Shown: positions 1-7,976, numbered from the stretch's first letter. The stretch: 64,000 nucleotides of DNA from an uncultured Spirochaetaceae bacterium (GCA_944388955.1 CALXKJ010000005.1:1-64000); one strand, 5' to 3'. Notes: generated by a model not told the origin, from the sequence alone. Numbers and translations are program-made.

Positions 1-236
1 GGATCGTACCCTAATGAAATAGTAAGGTATTGGCCTCTTATTTGATTATCTCATAGAGATTTTTGATTGTCAAAATACTACCTTTTTCGGTCAGCTTTCA
101 ATCACCTGAGAAAACGTAAAAAGCATAAAAAACTTTGCGGAAGAAGCACCCGAGTACCCAATCATTGCAGCAGGCTCCCTTCTTGCATAGCGGAACACAA
201 GGAGCTGTCGTTTCCAGTAGGGAAAATCCTGGATAC
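1..236. other. left edge, no gene recognised
   Basis: No convincing gene is visible here. A short + strand reading frame starting with TTG near 67 is rich in Lys, Arg and His, has no ribosome binding site and overlaps the 3' end of the MgtC gene, so I do not call it. No clear terminator for the minus-strand MgtC gene was found. Confidence 0.4.
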
Positions 237-911
237 TCATGAGAAAGTGTAAAGCGTGAGATCATCTACGAAATCATACGCCATTAGACGTGAGAGCGCG
301 TCATGATTCTTCTTCTCTCTGTATGAGATAAAGAAAGTCGCGATAGTTTTCTCCTCCGTCTTGTATATCCTGATACTCCGGAGTGAAATCCTGTCCTCCT
401 TCAGTATTTCCTTCACATCATCAATAGACTTCGATGAAGATTGAAGGTCAACGGAAAACTCCCCTGCTGTCTCAGACATAAGGCTGAGCTTATGTGAATG
501 GAGAATCACCTGCACAAGATATATAAGGACTGTGGACGTAAAGCCTAGCGCATACATTCCCGCACCGAGTGTGATTCCCACACCTACAGTTGCCCAGATG
601 CCGGCAGCTGTAGTAAGGCCTATCGCTGCCGCGTCATGACGGAGCATGATGACACCAGCACCAAGAAATCCTATTGCGGTGACGACTCCTGCCGCTATAC
701 GCGATGGATCGAGACTGATGCTATCGTGGATTATCACATCAAAAAATCCGTATTTGGAGACCATCATCATCAGGCTGGAGGCCATAGCAACGATGATATG
801 CGTTCTTATGCCGGCATTCTTCAGCCTCTTTTCGCGTTCAACACCTATAAGCGCGCCACAGAGAATAGCAGAAAGCAGCCGTAGTATATATTCAAGCTCG
901 GAGATAGGCAT
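237..911 (-). CDS. MgtC/SapB family membrane protein
   Basis: A 224-residue protein of the MgtC/SapB family, inner-membrane proteins linked in other bacteria to magnesium homeostasis and intracellular survival. The N-terminal half shows family features: GALIGVEREKR near residue 20, then hydrophobic segments with IGFLGAGVIM and GLTTAAGIWATVGVGI. The C-terminal third is a soluble ACT-like tail. I chose the ATG at 911 over an upstream GTG at 926 because a -10 hexamer (TATGAT, 918-923) ends exactly 6 nt before it, so the mRNA may be leaderless. It stands alone, downstream of the metal importer operon on the same strand. The family is clear; the transported ion or true role is not. Confidence 0.85.
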   Translation of the reverse strand: MPISELEYILRLLSAILCGALIGVEREKRLKNAGIRTHIIVAMASSLMMMVSKYGFFDVIIHDSISLDPSRIAAGVVTAIGFLGAGVIMLRHDAAAIGLTTAAGIWATVGVGITLGAGMYALGFTSTVLIYLVQVILHSHKLSLMSETAGEFSVDLQSSSKSIDDVKEILKEDRISLRSIRIYKTEEKTIATFFISYREKKNHDALSRLMAYDFVDDLTLYTFS

Positions 912-965
912 GAAATTATCATACACGGTTTTCCGGAGAAATCAGCATAATTCTTTGCAATGGAC

Positions 966-1790
966 TCAGATTGCTTTCCTCAACCTGATACGCGCGCTCT
1001 TGATGATGACAGCAAGAATGAAGACAATCACATGCACAATGACAATAGATGCGCCGGTCGGCAAAGAGAAAGCATAAGATGCCACGAATCCGATGATGAA
1101 CGCCACGACAGCTTCCACAGCCGCCGCAACAGAAACAGAAAAATATGTCTTTCCGATTTTCATGGCAATCGCTGCAGGGAAGATTATAAGAGAAGAAATC
1201 AGAAGAGAGCCAAGGATGCGCATTCCGACAACTATCACAAGGGCTGTCATCAAAGAGAGAAGCGCTGTGTAGTGTTCTGCTTTGACACCAGTTGCCTTGG
1301 CGAATGCCGGATCAAATGTCGTCAGGTATATCTGATGATAGAACACGATGAACGAGAATAGCGTTACCGAGGAGACTATCAGGGATATCCAGCCATCGCT
1401 TTTCGACACAGATAGAATGGAGCCGAAAAGGAATGCGTTGAGATCCGTGTTCACTCCAGCGACGGAAACAAGCACCACACCTATGGCAAGAGAAGCAGAT
1501 GAAAGAAGTGCGATTGCGCTATCTCCACCAGCTTTTCGCCTTGCGGATATATGCAGAAGGAGAAATGCGGAAACAACCACCACAGGTATTGTCACAGCCA
1601 TCGGTGAAAGAGAGAAGAATGCCGCAATCCCAAGCGCGCTGAAACCGACATGTGAAAGCCCATCCCCGATCATCGACAGGCGCCTGAGAACCAGGCTGAC
1701 TCCCAGCAAAGAGGCTGAGACAGATACAAGAAGCCCAACGATGAAAGCCCTCAGGAGAAATGAGTAACTGAAGATCTCAGCTATGATCAT
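966..1790 (-). CDS. znuB: metal ABC transporter permease
   Basis: A 274-residue integral membrane permease of the ABC-3 family (ZnuB/TroC/MntB type), forming the channel of a zinc or manganese importer. The sequence is almost wholly hydrophobic, with family segments SLLGVSLVLRRLSMIGDGLSHVGFSALG near the N-terminus and LLISSLIIFPAAIA in the C-terminal half. It is the last gene of the regulator-binding protein-ATPase-permease operon and overlaps the ATPase gene by 14 nt, which suggests translational coupling. The symbol znuB is used for the zinc-like set; manganese cannot be excluded from sequence. Confidence 0.88.
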   Translation of the reverse strand: MIIAEIFSYSFLLRAFIVGLLVSVSASLLGVSLVLRRLSMIGDGLSHVGFSALGIAAFFSLSPMAVTIPVVVVSAFLLLHISARRKAGGDSAIALLSSASLAIGVVLVSVAGVNTDLNAFLFGSILSVSKSDGWISLIVSSVTLFSFIVFYHQIYLTTFDPAFAKATGVKAEHYTALLSLMTALVIVVGMRILGSLLISSLIIFPAAIAMKIGKTYFSVSVAAAVEAVVAFIIGFVASYAFSLPTGASIVIVHVIVFILAVIIKSARIRLRKAI

Positions 1791-2490
1791 GGCCTGCCTC
1801 CTTCATGAAAACACGGCCCATCGGCGATTGGAAGTACTTCTCTTTAGGACCGAAGAAATACCCATTATGCGAAAGATGAAGTATAGTGCGCGCGTCATTG
1901 AGCGCGGGATGGATATCGTGTGTGACCATCATTATCGTTATTCCGCTCCTGTTGAGGCTATCGACTATCGAATAAAGCTCACTTGAGGTCTTGGGATCCA
2001 GGCCTGTGACAGGTTCATCGAGAAAGATAAGCTTCTCTGTCGCCATCAGGGCTCTGCAAAGAAGCACACGCTGCTGCTGCCCACCCGAAAGCTCCTGGAA
2101 AGATGCTTTCCTACAACCATCCATGCCTAGCCTTTCAAGCGCGGAAAGCGCTTTATTCTTCTCATCCGCTGAGTATCCGAAAAGCTTTCTGTGCCTGTTG
2201 AGGCAGCCTGAAAGAACAACCTCCATCACAGATGAAGGGAAATCACGCTGAATCCCTGATTGCTGCGGAAGATAGCCTATCTCATTCTTCCTGAGACCGC
2301 CTTTGTAGACTATTTCTCCTCCAAGAGGCTCAACAAGGCCAAGCACAGTACGGACGAATGTGGATTTTCCCGAGCCATTCTCGCCTACGATGCAAAGATA
2401 ATCGCCTTGCTCAACAGAGAATGACAGATTGCTTATTATAGGCTGGCCATCATAGCCCAGCGTGAGATTCCTGCCTGATATGAGTATCAA
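1777..2490 (-). CDS. znuC: metal ABC transporter ATP-binding protein
   Basis: A 237-residue ABC ATPase that powers the importer. All motifs are present: Walker A GENGSGKST near residue 37, Q-loop region YLPQQSG, signature LSGGQQQR, Walker B LIFLDEP and switch His in VTHD. The start is a TTG that overlaps the stop of the binding-protein gene (TTGA), a coupling arrangement seen elsewhere in this window. The length is normal for ZnuC/TroB proteins. Confidence 0.92.
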   Translation of the reverse strand: MILISGRNLTLGYDGQPIISNLSFSVEQGDYLCIVGENGSGKSTFVRTVLGLVEPLGGEIVYKGGLRKNEIGYLPQQSGIQRDFPSSVMEVVLSGCLNRHRKLFGYSADEKNKALSALERLGMDGCRKASFQELSGGQQQRVLLCRALMATEKLIFLDEPVTGLDPKTSSELYSIVDSLNRSGITIMMVTHDIHPALNDARTILHLSHNGYFFGPKEKYFQSPMGRVFMKEAGHDHS

Positions 2491-3416
2491 TAGAGTGCCT
2501 CCCTTAAGGTGGTGAGATTCTCGCTCATCAGATCGATATACGTCTTCCCCTGATGGAAATCCGCGGCTGTTACATTATGAAGCGTGTTGAAGGTGGCTAT
2601 GCCACACCCCGCCTCAGATGCAATTACCCGTGCAATCATGTCTGATGAGAGCTCGATATTCAGAATACATGGGACATCGATTTCCCTTGCCTTGTCTATG
2701 AGAAACGCCACGGTTCTAGCGCTGGGCTCTGTCTCTTCAGCACAGCCCGGGAACGCAGCGTAATAATCCAGACCATATTCACGAACGAAATAAAGAAGAG
2801 GAAAACGGGATGCGAAGATGAGCGTGCGACGTGGAGCGTTATCCACAACTTCCCTTATCTCACTATCAAGCTCATGAAGTTTATCAATATAATCCTCTGC
2901 ATTCTTCCTATAAGTATCTGCGTTATCTGCATCAATGGAGGACATAAGGTGCTGAAGCGACGATATGATAGCAATCTCATTGACAGGACTTGTCCAGACA
3001 TGCTCATCGATTCCGTGATCTATATGGTCATGGTCATCCTCCATATGCTCCATGCCATCCTTTGTTTCCTCAGCAAGAAGCCTCACCTGCTCAGTAAGAG
3101 CGAATGACGCGGGCTTCTCATCAAGAGAAGAAAGAATTGACGCCACCCATTCATCTGACGGACCTCCTGTGTATACGACAAGGTCAGACTCCGAAAGAAG
3201 AATCATATCCCGTGGAGTTGGATCATAGCTATGGCTTTCAGTTCCCGGAGGAAGAAGCATGACAAGGTTATCATCGGAGCCAAGGATTGCACGAGCCGCA
3301 TCATATGATGGGAAATCGACAGCAACGACAGAGAAGGACTTTTCATCCTGATTTTCTGTTTCCGGGCAGGATAAAAGAAGAGGGATGACAAAAAGCAAAA
3401 TAATCAATCTTCTCAT
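2487..3416 (-). CDS. znuA: metal-binding lipoprotein of ABC importer (ZnuA/TroA family)
   Basis: A 309-residue solute-binding protein of the cluster 9 (ZnuA/TroA) family. The N-terminus is a lipoprotein signal (LLLSC, Cys17), so the mature protein should be membrane-anchored outside the inner membrane. Metal-ligand features include the first His in ESHSYDPTPRD, an acidic His-rich loop around residues 118-138 (HMEDDHDHIDHGIDEH), and TLIFASRFPLLYF. The His-rich loop favours zinc. The gene starts at ATG overlapping the stop of the Fur-family gene (ATGA) and is followed by its ATPase and permease. Confidence 0.9.
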   Translation of the reverse strand: MRRLIILLFVIPLLLSCPETENQDEKSFSVVAVDFPSYDAARAILGSDDNLVMLLPPGTESHSYDPTPRDMILLSESDLVVYTGGPSDEWVASILSSLDEKPASFALTEQVRLLAEETKDGMEHMEDDHDHIDHGIDEHVWTSPVNEIAIISSLQHLMSSIDADNADTYRKNAEDYIDKLHELDSEIREVVDNAPRRTLIFASRFPLLYFVREYGLDYYAAFPGCAEETEPSARTVAFLIDKAREIDVPCILNIELSSDMIARVIASEAGCGIATFNTLHNVTAADFHQGKTYIDLMSENLTTLREALY

Positions 3417-3799
3417 TTCCTCTCCTTCATGCAGTCACTGCATAGACCTTCGAATATAGTGGAGTCCAGTGCCTCAAAACCAGATGATGACGCAACAAGT
3501 TTCTCAATCAGCCTTGTTGTCTCAGCATCAAGGTGCTCTGTACGACCGCAGCGGCAGCATCTGATATGCATATGCTCAGGACATCCGGAGCCCAGATGCC
3601 TGTAAAGGCTTGTCCTGTCCACTCCAGTCTCCTGTCTTATAATCCCTTCAGCGGAGAGCTGCGACAGCAACCTGTAAAGCGTTGAACGCGGAATTGCTGG
3701 AAGATATGATGAAACCTCCTCCGCGCTGTAGCTTTTCGTCTGGTGCTCAGTGAAGAATGAGATTATCGCGGTCTTCTGATGCGTATTGTACCTTGCCAC
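3413..3799 (-). CDS. Fur-family metal-responsive repressor (Zur-like)
   Basis: A 128-residue Fur-family regulator with an N-terminal winged helix (AIISFFTEHQTKSYSAEEVSSYL, then RSTLYRLLSQLSAEG) and a C-terminal dimer/metal domain carrying two CxxC structural zinc motifs (CCRC and CSDC). As first gene of the zinc-type importer operon it most likely represses its own operon when metal is sufficient. The start is GTG; the frame closes just upstream and no Shine-Dalgarno is present. A promoter with -10 TATTCT ends 8 nt before the GTG, so the message is predicted leaderless or nearly so. Fur, Zur or Mur/MntR-like function cannot be told apart by sequence alone; context favours Zur. Confidence 0.88.
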   Translation of the reverse strand: MARYNTHQKTAIISFFTEHQTKSYSAEEVSSYLPAIPRSTLYRLLSQLSAEGIIRQETGVDRTSLYRHLGSGCPEHMHIRCCRCGRTEHLDAETTRLIEKLVASSSGFEALDSTIFEGLCSDCMKERK

Positions 3800-3800
3800 G

Positions 3801-3825
3801 GAAAATGAGAATAATTCCCATTTTC
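3801..3825. promoter_or_regulatory. Fur/Zur-type operator
   Basis: A 25-bp near-perfect palindrome with arms GAAAATG and CATTTTC and inner GAAT/ATTC, mismatched only at two symmetric positions. It lies directly upstream of the Fur-family start codon and covers the predicted -10 element, so a bound repressor would block the whole operon. The form matches known Fur/Zur boxes. Confidence 0.8.
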
Positions 3826-3836
3826 ATAATCGTCAA
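3808..3836 (-). promoter_or_regulatory. promoter of the metal importer operon
   Basis: On the minus strand TTGACG (3831-3836) is followed after 17 nt by TATTCT (3808-3813). The expected start of transcription falls at the GTG at 3799, implying a leaderless mRNA. Confidence 0.65.
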
Positions 3837-3881
3837 CAGTATTATGGAAAACAGGAGCTGTGAAATCAAATGCGCCAGATA

Positions 3882-3937
3882 ATTAAATCAAAATTTAATA
3901 AATTTAAGTTTAATAAATCATAATTTAATATTATCAT
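3882..3937 (+). promoter_or_regulatory. AT-rich promoter region with repeated TTTAAT motifs
   Basis: A nearly pure A/T stretch precedes the ATPase gene. It has an inverted repeat ATTAAAT (3882-3888) / ATTTAAT (3893-3899) and further TTTAAT copies. TATCAT at 3932-3937 ends exactly 6 nt before the ATG, fitting a leaderless start. The repeats may bind an autoregulator; this is inference. Confidence 0.4.
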
Positions 3938-3943
3938 AGATAT

Positions 3944-5326
3944 ATGAAAATGAAATTCATTGGAAGACAATATGAGCTTGCAATGCTTGAGAAGTTCTGG
4001 AACAGCGACGATTTTGAATTCATTGTCATTTATGGAAGGCGCAGAATAGGCAAATCTTCACTGATAGATGTATTCAGAGAAGGAAAAATGGGCGTGTATT
4101 TTGAAGCTGTTGAGGGAGGAACGGAGGTTTCACAGCTGCATCTGATGTCTCGTGCAGTTTCGAAAGGCCTTTACAATTCAGATAATCTTACCTATCCGGA
4201 TTTTATTTCACTTTTTGATGATATAGCGAAAAAAGCTACGTCTGAGAGAATCTACCTCGCTATCGATGAGATTTCCTATCTATGTGAGAGCTGTCCTGAG
4301 ATGGTTGGTCTTCTCCAGCATTATGTAGATGTCGTTTTCAGGAATACGAAACTAATGCTGATTCTCTCCGGTTCTTCGCGTAGATTCATCGAGGAGAACA
4401 TCCTTGGCAGTCAAAGTCCGCTTTATGGCAGACGAACAGGCCAGATAAAGCTATTTCCATTCTCCGCAGCGGAAGCATCCGATATGTTTCCACGCTGGAG
4501 CATAGACAGTCTGGCTTCAGCTTATGCAATTACCGGAGGCGTACCATACTACTTAAGCTTTCTGGCAAAACATGCGAGTGTCACAGAGGCAATACATGAT
4601 GAATTCTTTCTCCCCGGAAGCAGTCTTTTCACCGAAGCAGAACTATTCATGAAAGGGATTTACAGAAAGAGCAGCACCTATGACTCGATACTTTTCCAAC
4701 TTGCAAATGGAAATAATGAGGTATCTAAAATAAGCGGGAAAACAGGATTAAGCGAAGCAAATGTCAGCATAGCACTTTCCTCTCTTGCCTCGCAGGGGAT
4801 TGCCGCAAAGAGAGAGAAGGTTGCTGGTTATGGAATCGGAAAAGGCTGGGAGATAATCGATGGATACTTCGCTTTTTATTATCGCTATGTTTATCCGTAT
4901 CGCTCTTTCATAGAAAGAGGAAGAGGGGAAGCGGCATTTGAGAATGCAATGAAAGAAGTAAAAGGTTTTACAGCCAAGAGAATAGAGTCTGTTTTCCGTG
5001 AATACGTGCTTTCACACTCTACTCTTCTTATCAGTTCTATTGGCTCCATCGATTTCCCCAACCCCACCATGAAACGGAATGAAGAAGTGGATCTCTTTGG
5101 ACAGAGCAATGAAGGCTGGATTATCGGCGAGTGCAAATGGCAGAATCATCCAGTGCGGCGCGATGTATTCAATCTCCTTGAAATGCGGAAAATGCTGCTC
5201 GTTGGAGAAGAGAGGGTTCATTACTTTCTTCTGTCGAAGTCTGGTTTTGATGATGACATGCTTTCTCTTTCCCGTAATCGCGGTGATATCCATCTGATTA
5301 CAGGAAATGAGCTTTTCGGAAGATAG
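3944..5326 (+). CDS. AAA ATPase with C-terminal DUF234-like domain
   Basis: A 460-residue P-loop ATPase of the archaeal/bacterial ATPase_2 type: Walker A GRRRIGKSS near residues 30-38, Walker B YLAIDEISYL near 105-115, sensor LILSGSSRRF near 146. A winged-helix middle section (ISGKTGLSEANVSIALSSLASQG) leads to a C-terminal DUF234-like domain with EEVDLFG and GECKWQ, resembling a PD-(D/E)xK nuclease core. These proteins are common as solitary genes in spirochaetes and archaea; their role is unknown. No operon partner is visible. Its promoter region is far more AT-rich than its neighbours, hinting at horizontal acquisition. Confidence 0.8.
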   Translation: MKMKFIGRQYELAMLEKFWNSDDFEFIVIYGRRRIGKSSLIDVFREGKMGVYFEAVEGGTEVSQLHLMSRAVSKGLYNSDNLTYPDFISLFDDIAKKATSERIYLAIDEISYLCESCPEMVGLLQHYVDVVFRNTKLMLILSGSSRRFIEENILGSQSPLYGRRTGQIKLFPFSAAEASDMFPRWSIDSLASAYAITGGVPYYLSFLAKHASVTEAIHDEFFLPGSSLFTEAELFMKGIYRKSSTYDSILFQLANGNNEVSKISGKTGLSEANVSIALSSLASQGIAAKREKVAGYGIGKGWEIIDGYFAFYYRYVYPYRSFIERGRGEAAFENAMKEVKGFTAKRIESVFREYVLSHSTLLISSIGSIDFPNPTMKRNEEVDLFGQSNEGWIIGECKWQNHPVRRDVFNLLEMRKMLLVGEERVHYFLLSKSGFDDDMLSLSRNRGDIHLITGNELFGR

Positions 5327-5371
5327 CATGCACTCTGTATCTGACACAGTATGAATCTACAGGTTCTGGTT

Positions 5372-6289
5372 TCAGCTTTTCCAGAGATCGGTAGAGAGAT
5401 ATCTCTCGCCTGTATCAGGAAGGATGACAGCAATAGTCTTGCCTTTATTCTCTCTAGACACTTCAATCGCAGCGTGGAGTGCTGCACCGGAAGAGATACC
5501 TGAAAGGATGCCCTCAGTACGGGCTAATAGCCGGGCTGTCTCGTACGCGCACGAGGTGCTGACTGTCATTATCCTGTCTATCACACTCCTGTCGAGAACT
5601 GAAGGAATGAAGTTTGCTCCTATTCCCTGTATGCCGTGACTTCCGCTTCTCCCTTCTGAGAGAAGCGGAGAATCCAATGGCTCGACACCGACAACCTCAA
5701 CACTCTTCTTCTCTTTGAGGAAGCGTCCTGCCCCTGATATCGTGCCACCTGTTCCGATACCAGCGACAAATATATCGACATCGCCATCGCTGTCATCCCA
5801 GATTTCCGGGCCAGTCGTCATATAATGAGCCTCCGCGTTGCTTTTATCGGTGAATTGTCCCAGTATCATCGATGACGGGATTGAGTCCTTAAGCTCTTCT
5901 GCTTTCCTTACAGCGCCGTTCATGCCTTCCTTTCCAGGCGTGAGCACAATCTCAGCGCCATATGCCGTGATAAGCATTCTACGCTCAATGCTCATGGAAT
6001 CGGGCATCACGATTATGACTCTATATCCATGGCGCGCACCTATAGCCGCAAGCGCAATGCCGGTATTACCTGAAGTCGGCTCTATAATCGTAGAGCCCTC
6101 CGAGATAAGTCCATTCTTCTCAGCCTTCAGGAGAATACCCTTCACAGCCCTGTCTTTCGCGCTTCCTGTTGGGTTTGCCTTCTCCAGTTTCAGAAGAAGC
6201 CGCGCTTCAAGGCCGAGCGTCCTTCTGAGATTTTCTGCCTCAAATAGCGGTGTATGACCTATTAGCTCATCAATCGATTTATACAGCAT
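5372..6289 (-). CDS. cysK: cysteine synthase (O-acetylserine sulfhydrylase)
   Basis: A 305-residue PLP enzyme of the cysteine synthase/beta-synthase family, which makes cysteine from O-acetylserine and sulfide. Seen: HTPLFEAENL at the N-terminus, the PLP lysine in NPTGSAKDRA, the phosphate/substrate loop SGNTGIALA, and GIGTGGTISGAGRFL. The ATG at 6289 was preferred over a start 33 nt upstream because GGAGG lies about 10 nt before it and the homologous region starts there (MLYKSIDELIGHTP). It overlaps the end of the phosphodiesterase gene by 11 nt, so the two are probably co-transcribed. Confidence 0.9.
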   Translation of the reverse strand: MLYKSIDELIGHTPLFEAENLRRTLGLEARLLLKLEKANPTGSAKDRAVKGILLKAEKNGLISEGSTIIEPTSGNTGIALAAIGARHGYRVIIVMPDSMSIERRMLITAYGAEIVLTPGKEGMNGAVRKAEELKDSIPSSMILGQFTDKSNAEAHYMTTGPEIWDDSDGDVDIFVAGIGTGGTISGAGRFLKEKKSVEVVGVEPLDSPLLSEGRSGSHGIQGIGANFIPSVLDRSVIDRIMTVSTSCAYETARLLARTEGILSGISSGAALHAAIEVSRENKGKTIAVILPDTGERYLSTDLWKS

Positions 6290-7031
6290 CGGAAAGAATC
6301 CTCCTCGCCTTTTCTGTCTCATTCGTTATGAGACCATCAATACCCCACTCAAGGCATTTCTGTATATCCGTATCATCATTGACCGTCCATACATTAATCA
6401 TGCGTCCATTATCCTTTAGCTCACGTACACTCTCATCAGAGAGCATGGAATATGCGGGATGGTAACATTCTATGCCGTTATCTTTCATCTGAGCACCTAT
6501 GTTTCTCAGCGAAGGACCTTCTATAAGAAGTCCAAGCTTTGACGTCACTCCCATTTCCTTAAGCCGGAATACAGAGAGCCAGTTGAATGATGAATAGATG
6601 ACTCTATCAGAAAGGGAGAATGATTCGACCATTCTCACTGTCTTCTCTTCTATCCCTGGATAATACACAGGCATTGTCTTCAGCTCTATATTCACATAAA
6701 GCGATGTCTCTTTGAGCCATGAAAGGAATTCTTCTAGCGATGGTATGGGAGTGAAGCCAAAGGCATCATTTTTTGTCTTTCCCGCATTGATATCCTCAAG
6801 CTCGGAGCGCGTATAGCTATAGACAAAACCATCTTTGCCACATGTCCGTATAAGAGCTTCATCGTGAATAATCATAAGCTCGCCGTCTTTAGAGAGATGG
6901 ACATCAAGCTCTATGCCATCTGCTCCAGCTTCTTCAGCTTTCATGAAGCTGAGCATCGTGTTCTCCGGATATGCTCCGCTATAACCTCTATGTGCGATTA
7001 CATCCATACCCGGATGGTAGAATCGTTTCAT
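6279..7031 (-). CDS. glycerophosphodiester phosphodiesterase
   Basis: A 250-residue GDPD-family TIM-barrel enzyme that hydrolyses glycerophosphodiesters to glycerol-3-phosphate and an alcohol. Catalytic features are all present: AHRGYSG near residue 12, PENT, GIELDVHLSKDGELMIIHDE with the metal-binding Glu/Asp and second His, and INVWTVND near the C-terminus. No signal peptide, so it is probably cytoplasmic. It is first in a two-gene unit with cysteine synthase. Confidence 0.9.
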   Translation of the reverse strand: MKRFYHPGMDVIAHRGYSGAYPENTMLSFMKAEEAGADGIELDVHLSKDGELMIIHDEALIRTCGKDGFVYSYTRSELEDINAGKTKNDAFGFTPIPSLEEFLSWLKETSLYVNIELKTMPVYYPGIEEKTVRMVESFSLSDRVIYSSFNWLSVFRLKEMGVTSKLGLLIEGPSLRNIGAQMKDNGIECYHPAYSMLSDESVRELKDNGRMINVWTVNDDTDIQKCLEWGIDGLITNETEKARRILSDAV

Positions 7032-7119
7032 CTGCGTTGCAATACTTTCCCTTTATTGATATCGCCTTTTCACATTGACTTGTTGACACCTTTTTAGATG
7101 GATGGGATATTATAGATGT

Positions 7120-7203
7120 AAAGAGGCACTGCCGATAGACGGCTGGCCCAAACTCAACTAAATTACATAGCCGCGGTCTGGATCACCGGCGGCTATTTTC
7201 TTG
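7120..7203 (+). ncRNA. putative type I antitoxin RNA, copy 1
   Basis: The promoter is TTGACA (7083-7088) with a -10 around 7106-7113 (GATATT/TATTAT); it differs from the promoter of the other three copies. The RNA begins near AAGAGGCACTGCC; its 5' end can fold GGC-acu-GCCG-loop-CGGC-ug-GCC (7125-7148). It ends in a hairpin with 8-bp stem ATAGCCGC (7167-7174) / GCGGCTAT (7189-7196) followed by TTTCTT. The 3' end is antisense to the last codons and 3' end of the toxin message. Confidence 0.65.
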
Positions 7204-7261
7204 AAGCGATAATCAAACCTATGACTGTGAACACAATCATCAGAATCTGGTAATCGTCCAT
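7193..7261 (-). CDS. putative type I toxin peptide, copy 1
   Basis: A 22-residue peptide, MDDYQILMIVF then TVIGLIIASRK: short polar head, one hydrophobic membrane-spanning segment and a basic tail. This is the pattern of Fst/TxpA/holin-like type I toxins that insert in the inner membrane. GGAGGAGGTG lies at ideal spacing before the ATG. The leader (7262-7340) can form a stem pairing 7307-7313 with 7265-7271 and a small CTCC/GGAG hairpin, covering the ribosome binding site. The promoter is TTGAGC (7370-7375), 17 nt, TACATT (7347-7352) on the minus strand. The peptide is identical to copy 4. Confidence 0.72.
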   Translation of the reverse strand: MDDYQILMIVFTVIGLIIASRK

Positions 7262-7538
7262 GAAGCATCACCTCCTCCCGAGCGGAGATTCCGGATCGTG
7301 CCCGAAGCGATGCCAGCCGCCTACCGCATATAGCAGTGCCATAGGTAATGTATCATATAGCTTGAACATGCTCAATTATTAATATTTTTATTCCAATATC
7401 AAAGCGTATTCCCCAATATTTGCTATTATACTATCTCTAATACATATGAAATTCGATGTATCGATTTTCACTTAGAGGTTATCGAGAGGAAATACACGTT
7501 TGATTGACGACTTAAACACAATGGCTTAATATTCAATA

Positions 7539-7646
7539 AGAGAGAGGCACTGCCGATAGACGGTTGACCTCAGAGTTCGTTAGACGAACAACATTTATTT
7601 GCTATCCGCCCGCTTACTTTCCACGGTTTTTCGGGCGGTTATTTAT
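7539..7646 (+). ncRNA. putative type I antitoxin RNA, copy 2
   Basis: The promoter is TTGACG (7504-7509), 17 nt, TAATAT (7527-7532). The 5' box matches the other copies but reads GGTTGACC where they have GGCTGGCC. It ends in a hairpin with 7-bp stem CCGCCCG (7606-7612) / CGGGCGG (7632-7638) then TTATTTAT. This hairpin lies across the 3' end of the copy 2 peptide gene. Confidence 0.6.
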
Positions 7647-7724
7647 AAAGAGGAGAATTGCTGTTACAAGGGAGAGAGCCCTAGAGGCCAGATCCGCAAG
7701 TTTCAGTAATATATCCAAAACCAT
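7614..7724 (-). CDS. putative type I toxin peptide, copy 2 (different payload)
   Basis: A 36-residue peptide beginning MVLDILLKLADLASRALS, then a hydrophobic stretch LVTAILLFI and the basic tail NNRPKNRGK. It has no sequence similarity to the 22-residue peptides of copies 1, 3 and 4, though both are small, hydrophobic and basic at the C-terminus. AAAGGAG lies 5 nt before the ATG. The minus-strand promoter TTGAGC (7848-7853), 17 nt, TACATT (7825-7830) is the same as in copy 1. The leader carries the shared GGCACTGC box (7811-7818). Confidence 0.62.
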   Translation of the reverse strand: MVLDILLKLADLASRALSLVTAILLFINNRPKNRGK

Positions 7725-7976
7725 ATAAGCTCCTTTCATCATGAAGAATCCATGAAGCCTATACAGGCTCCAGTGTGTTACGACTGGAAGCCAACCGCTT
7801 ACCGTTTACTGCAGTGCCACAGACAATGTATCACACAATTTGATTATGCTCAATTATTGATTATTTCTATTCAAAATTAGAGATTATTGCTCAATATTTG
7901 CTATTGCAGATAAGCTGTGCTGATAGACAATACATGTTTGATTGACGACTTAAACGCAATGGCTTAATATTCAAGA

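Noticed and set aside
67-252. Short + strand frame at the left edge
   Set aside because: TTG start, no ribosome binding site, unusual composition and overlap with the MgtC gene end.
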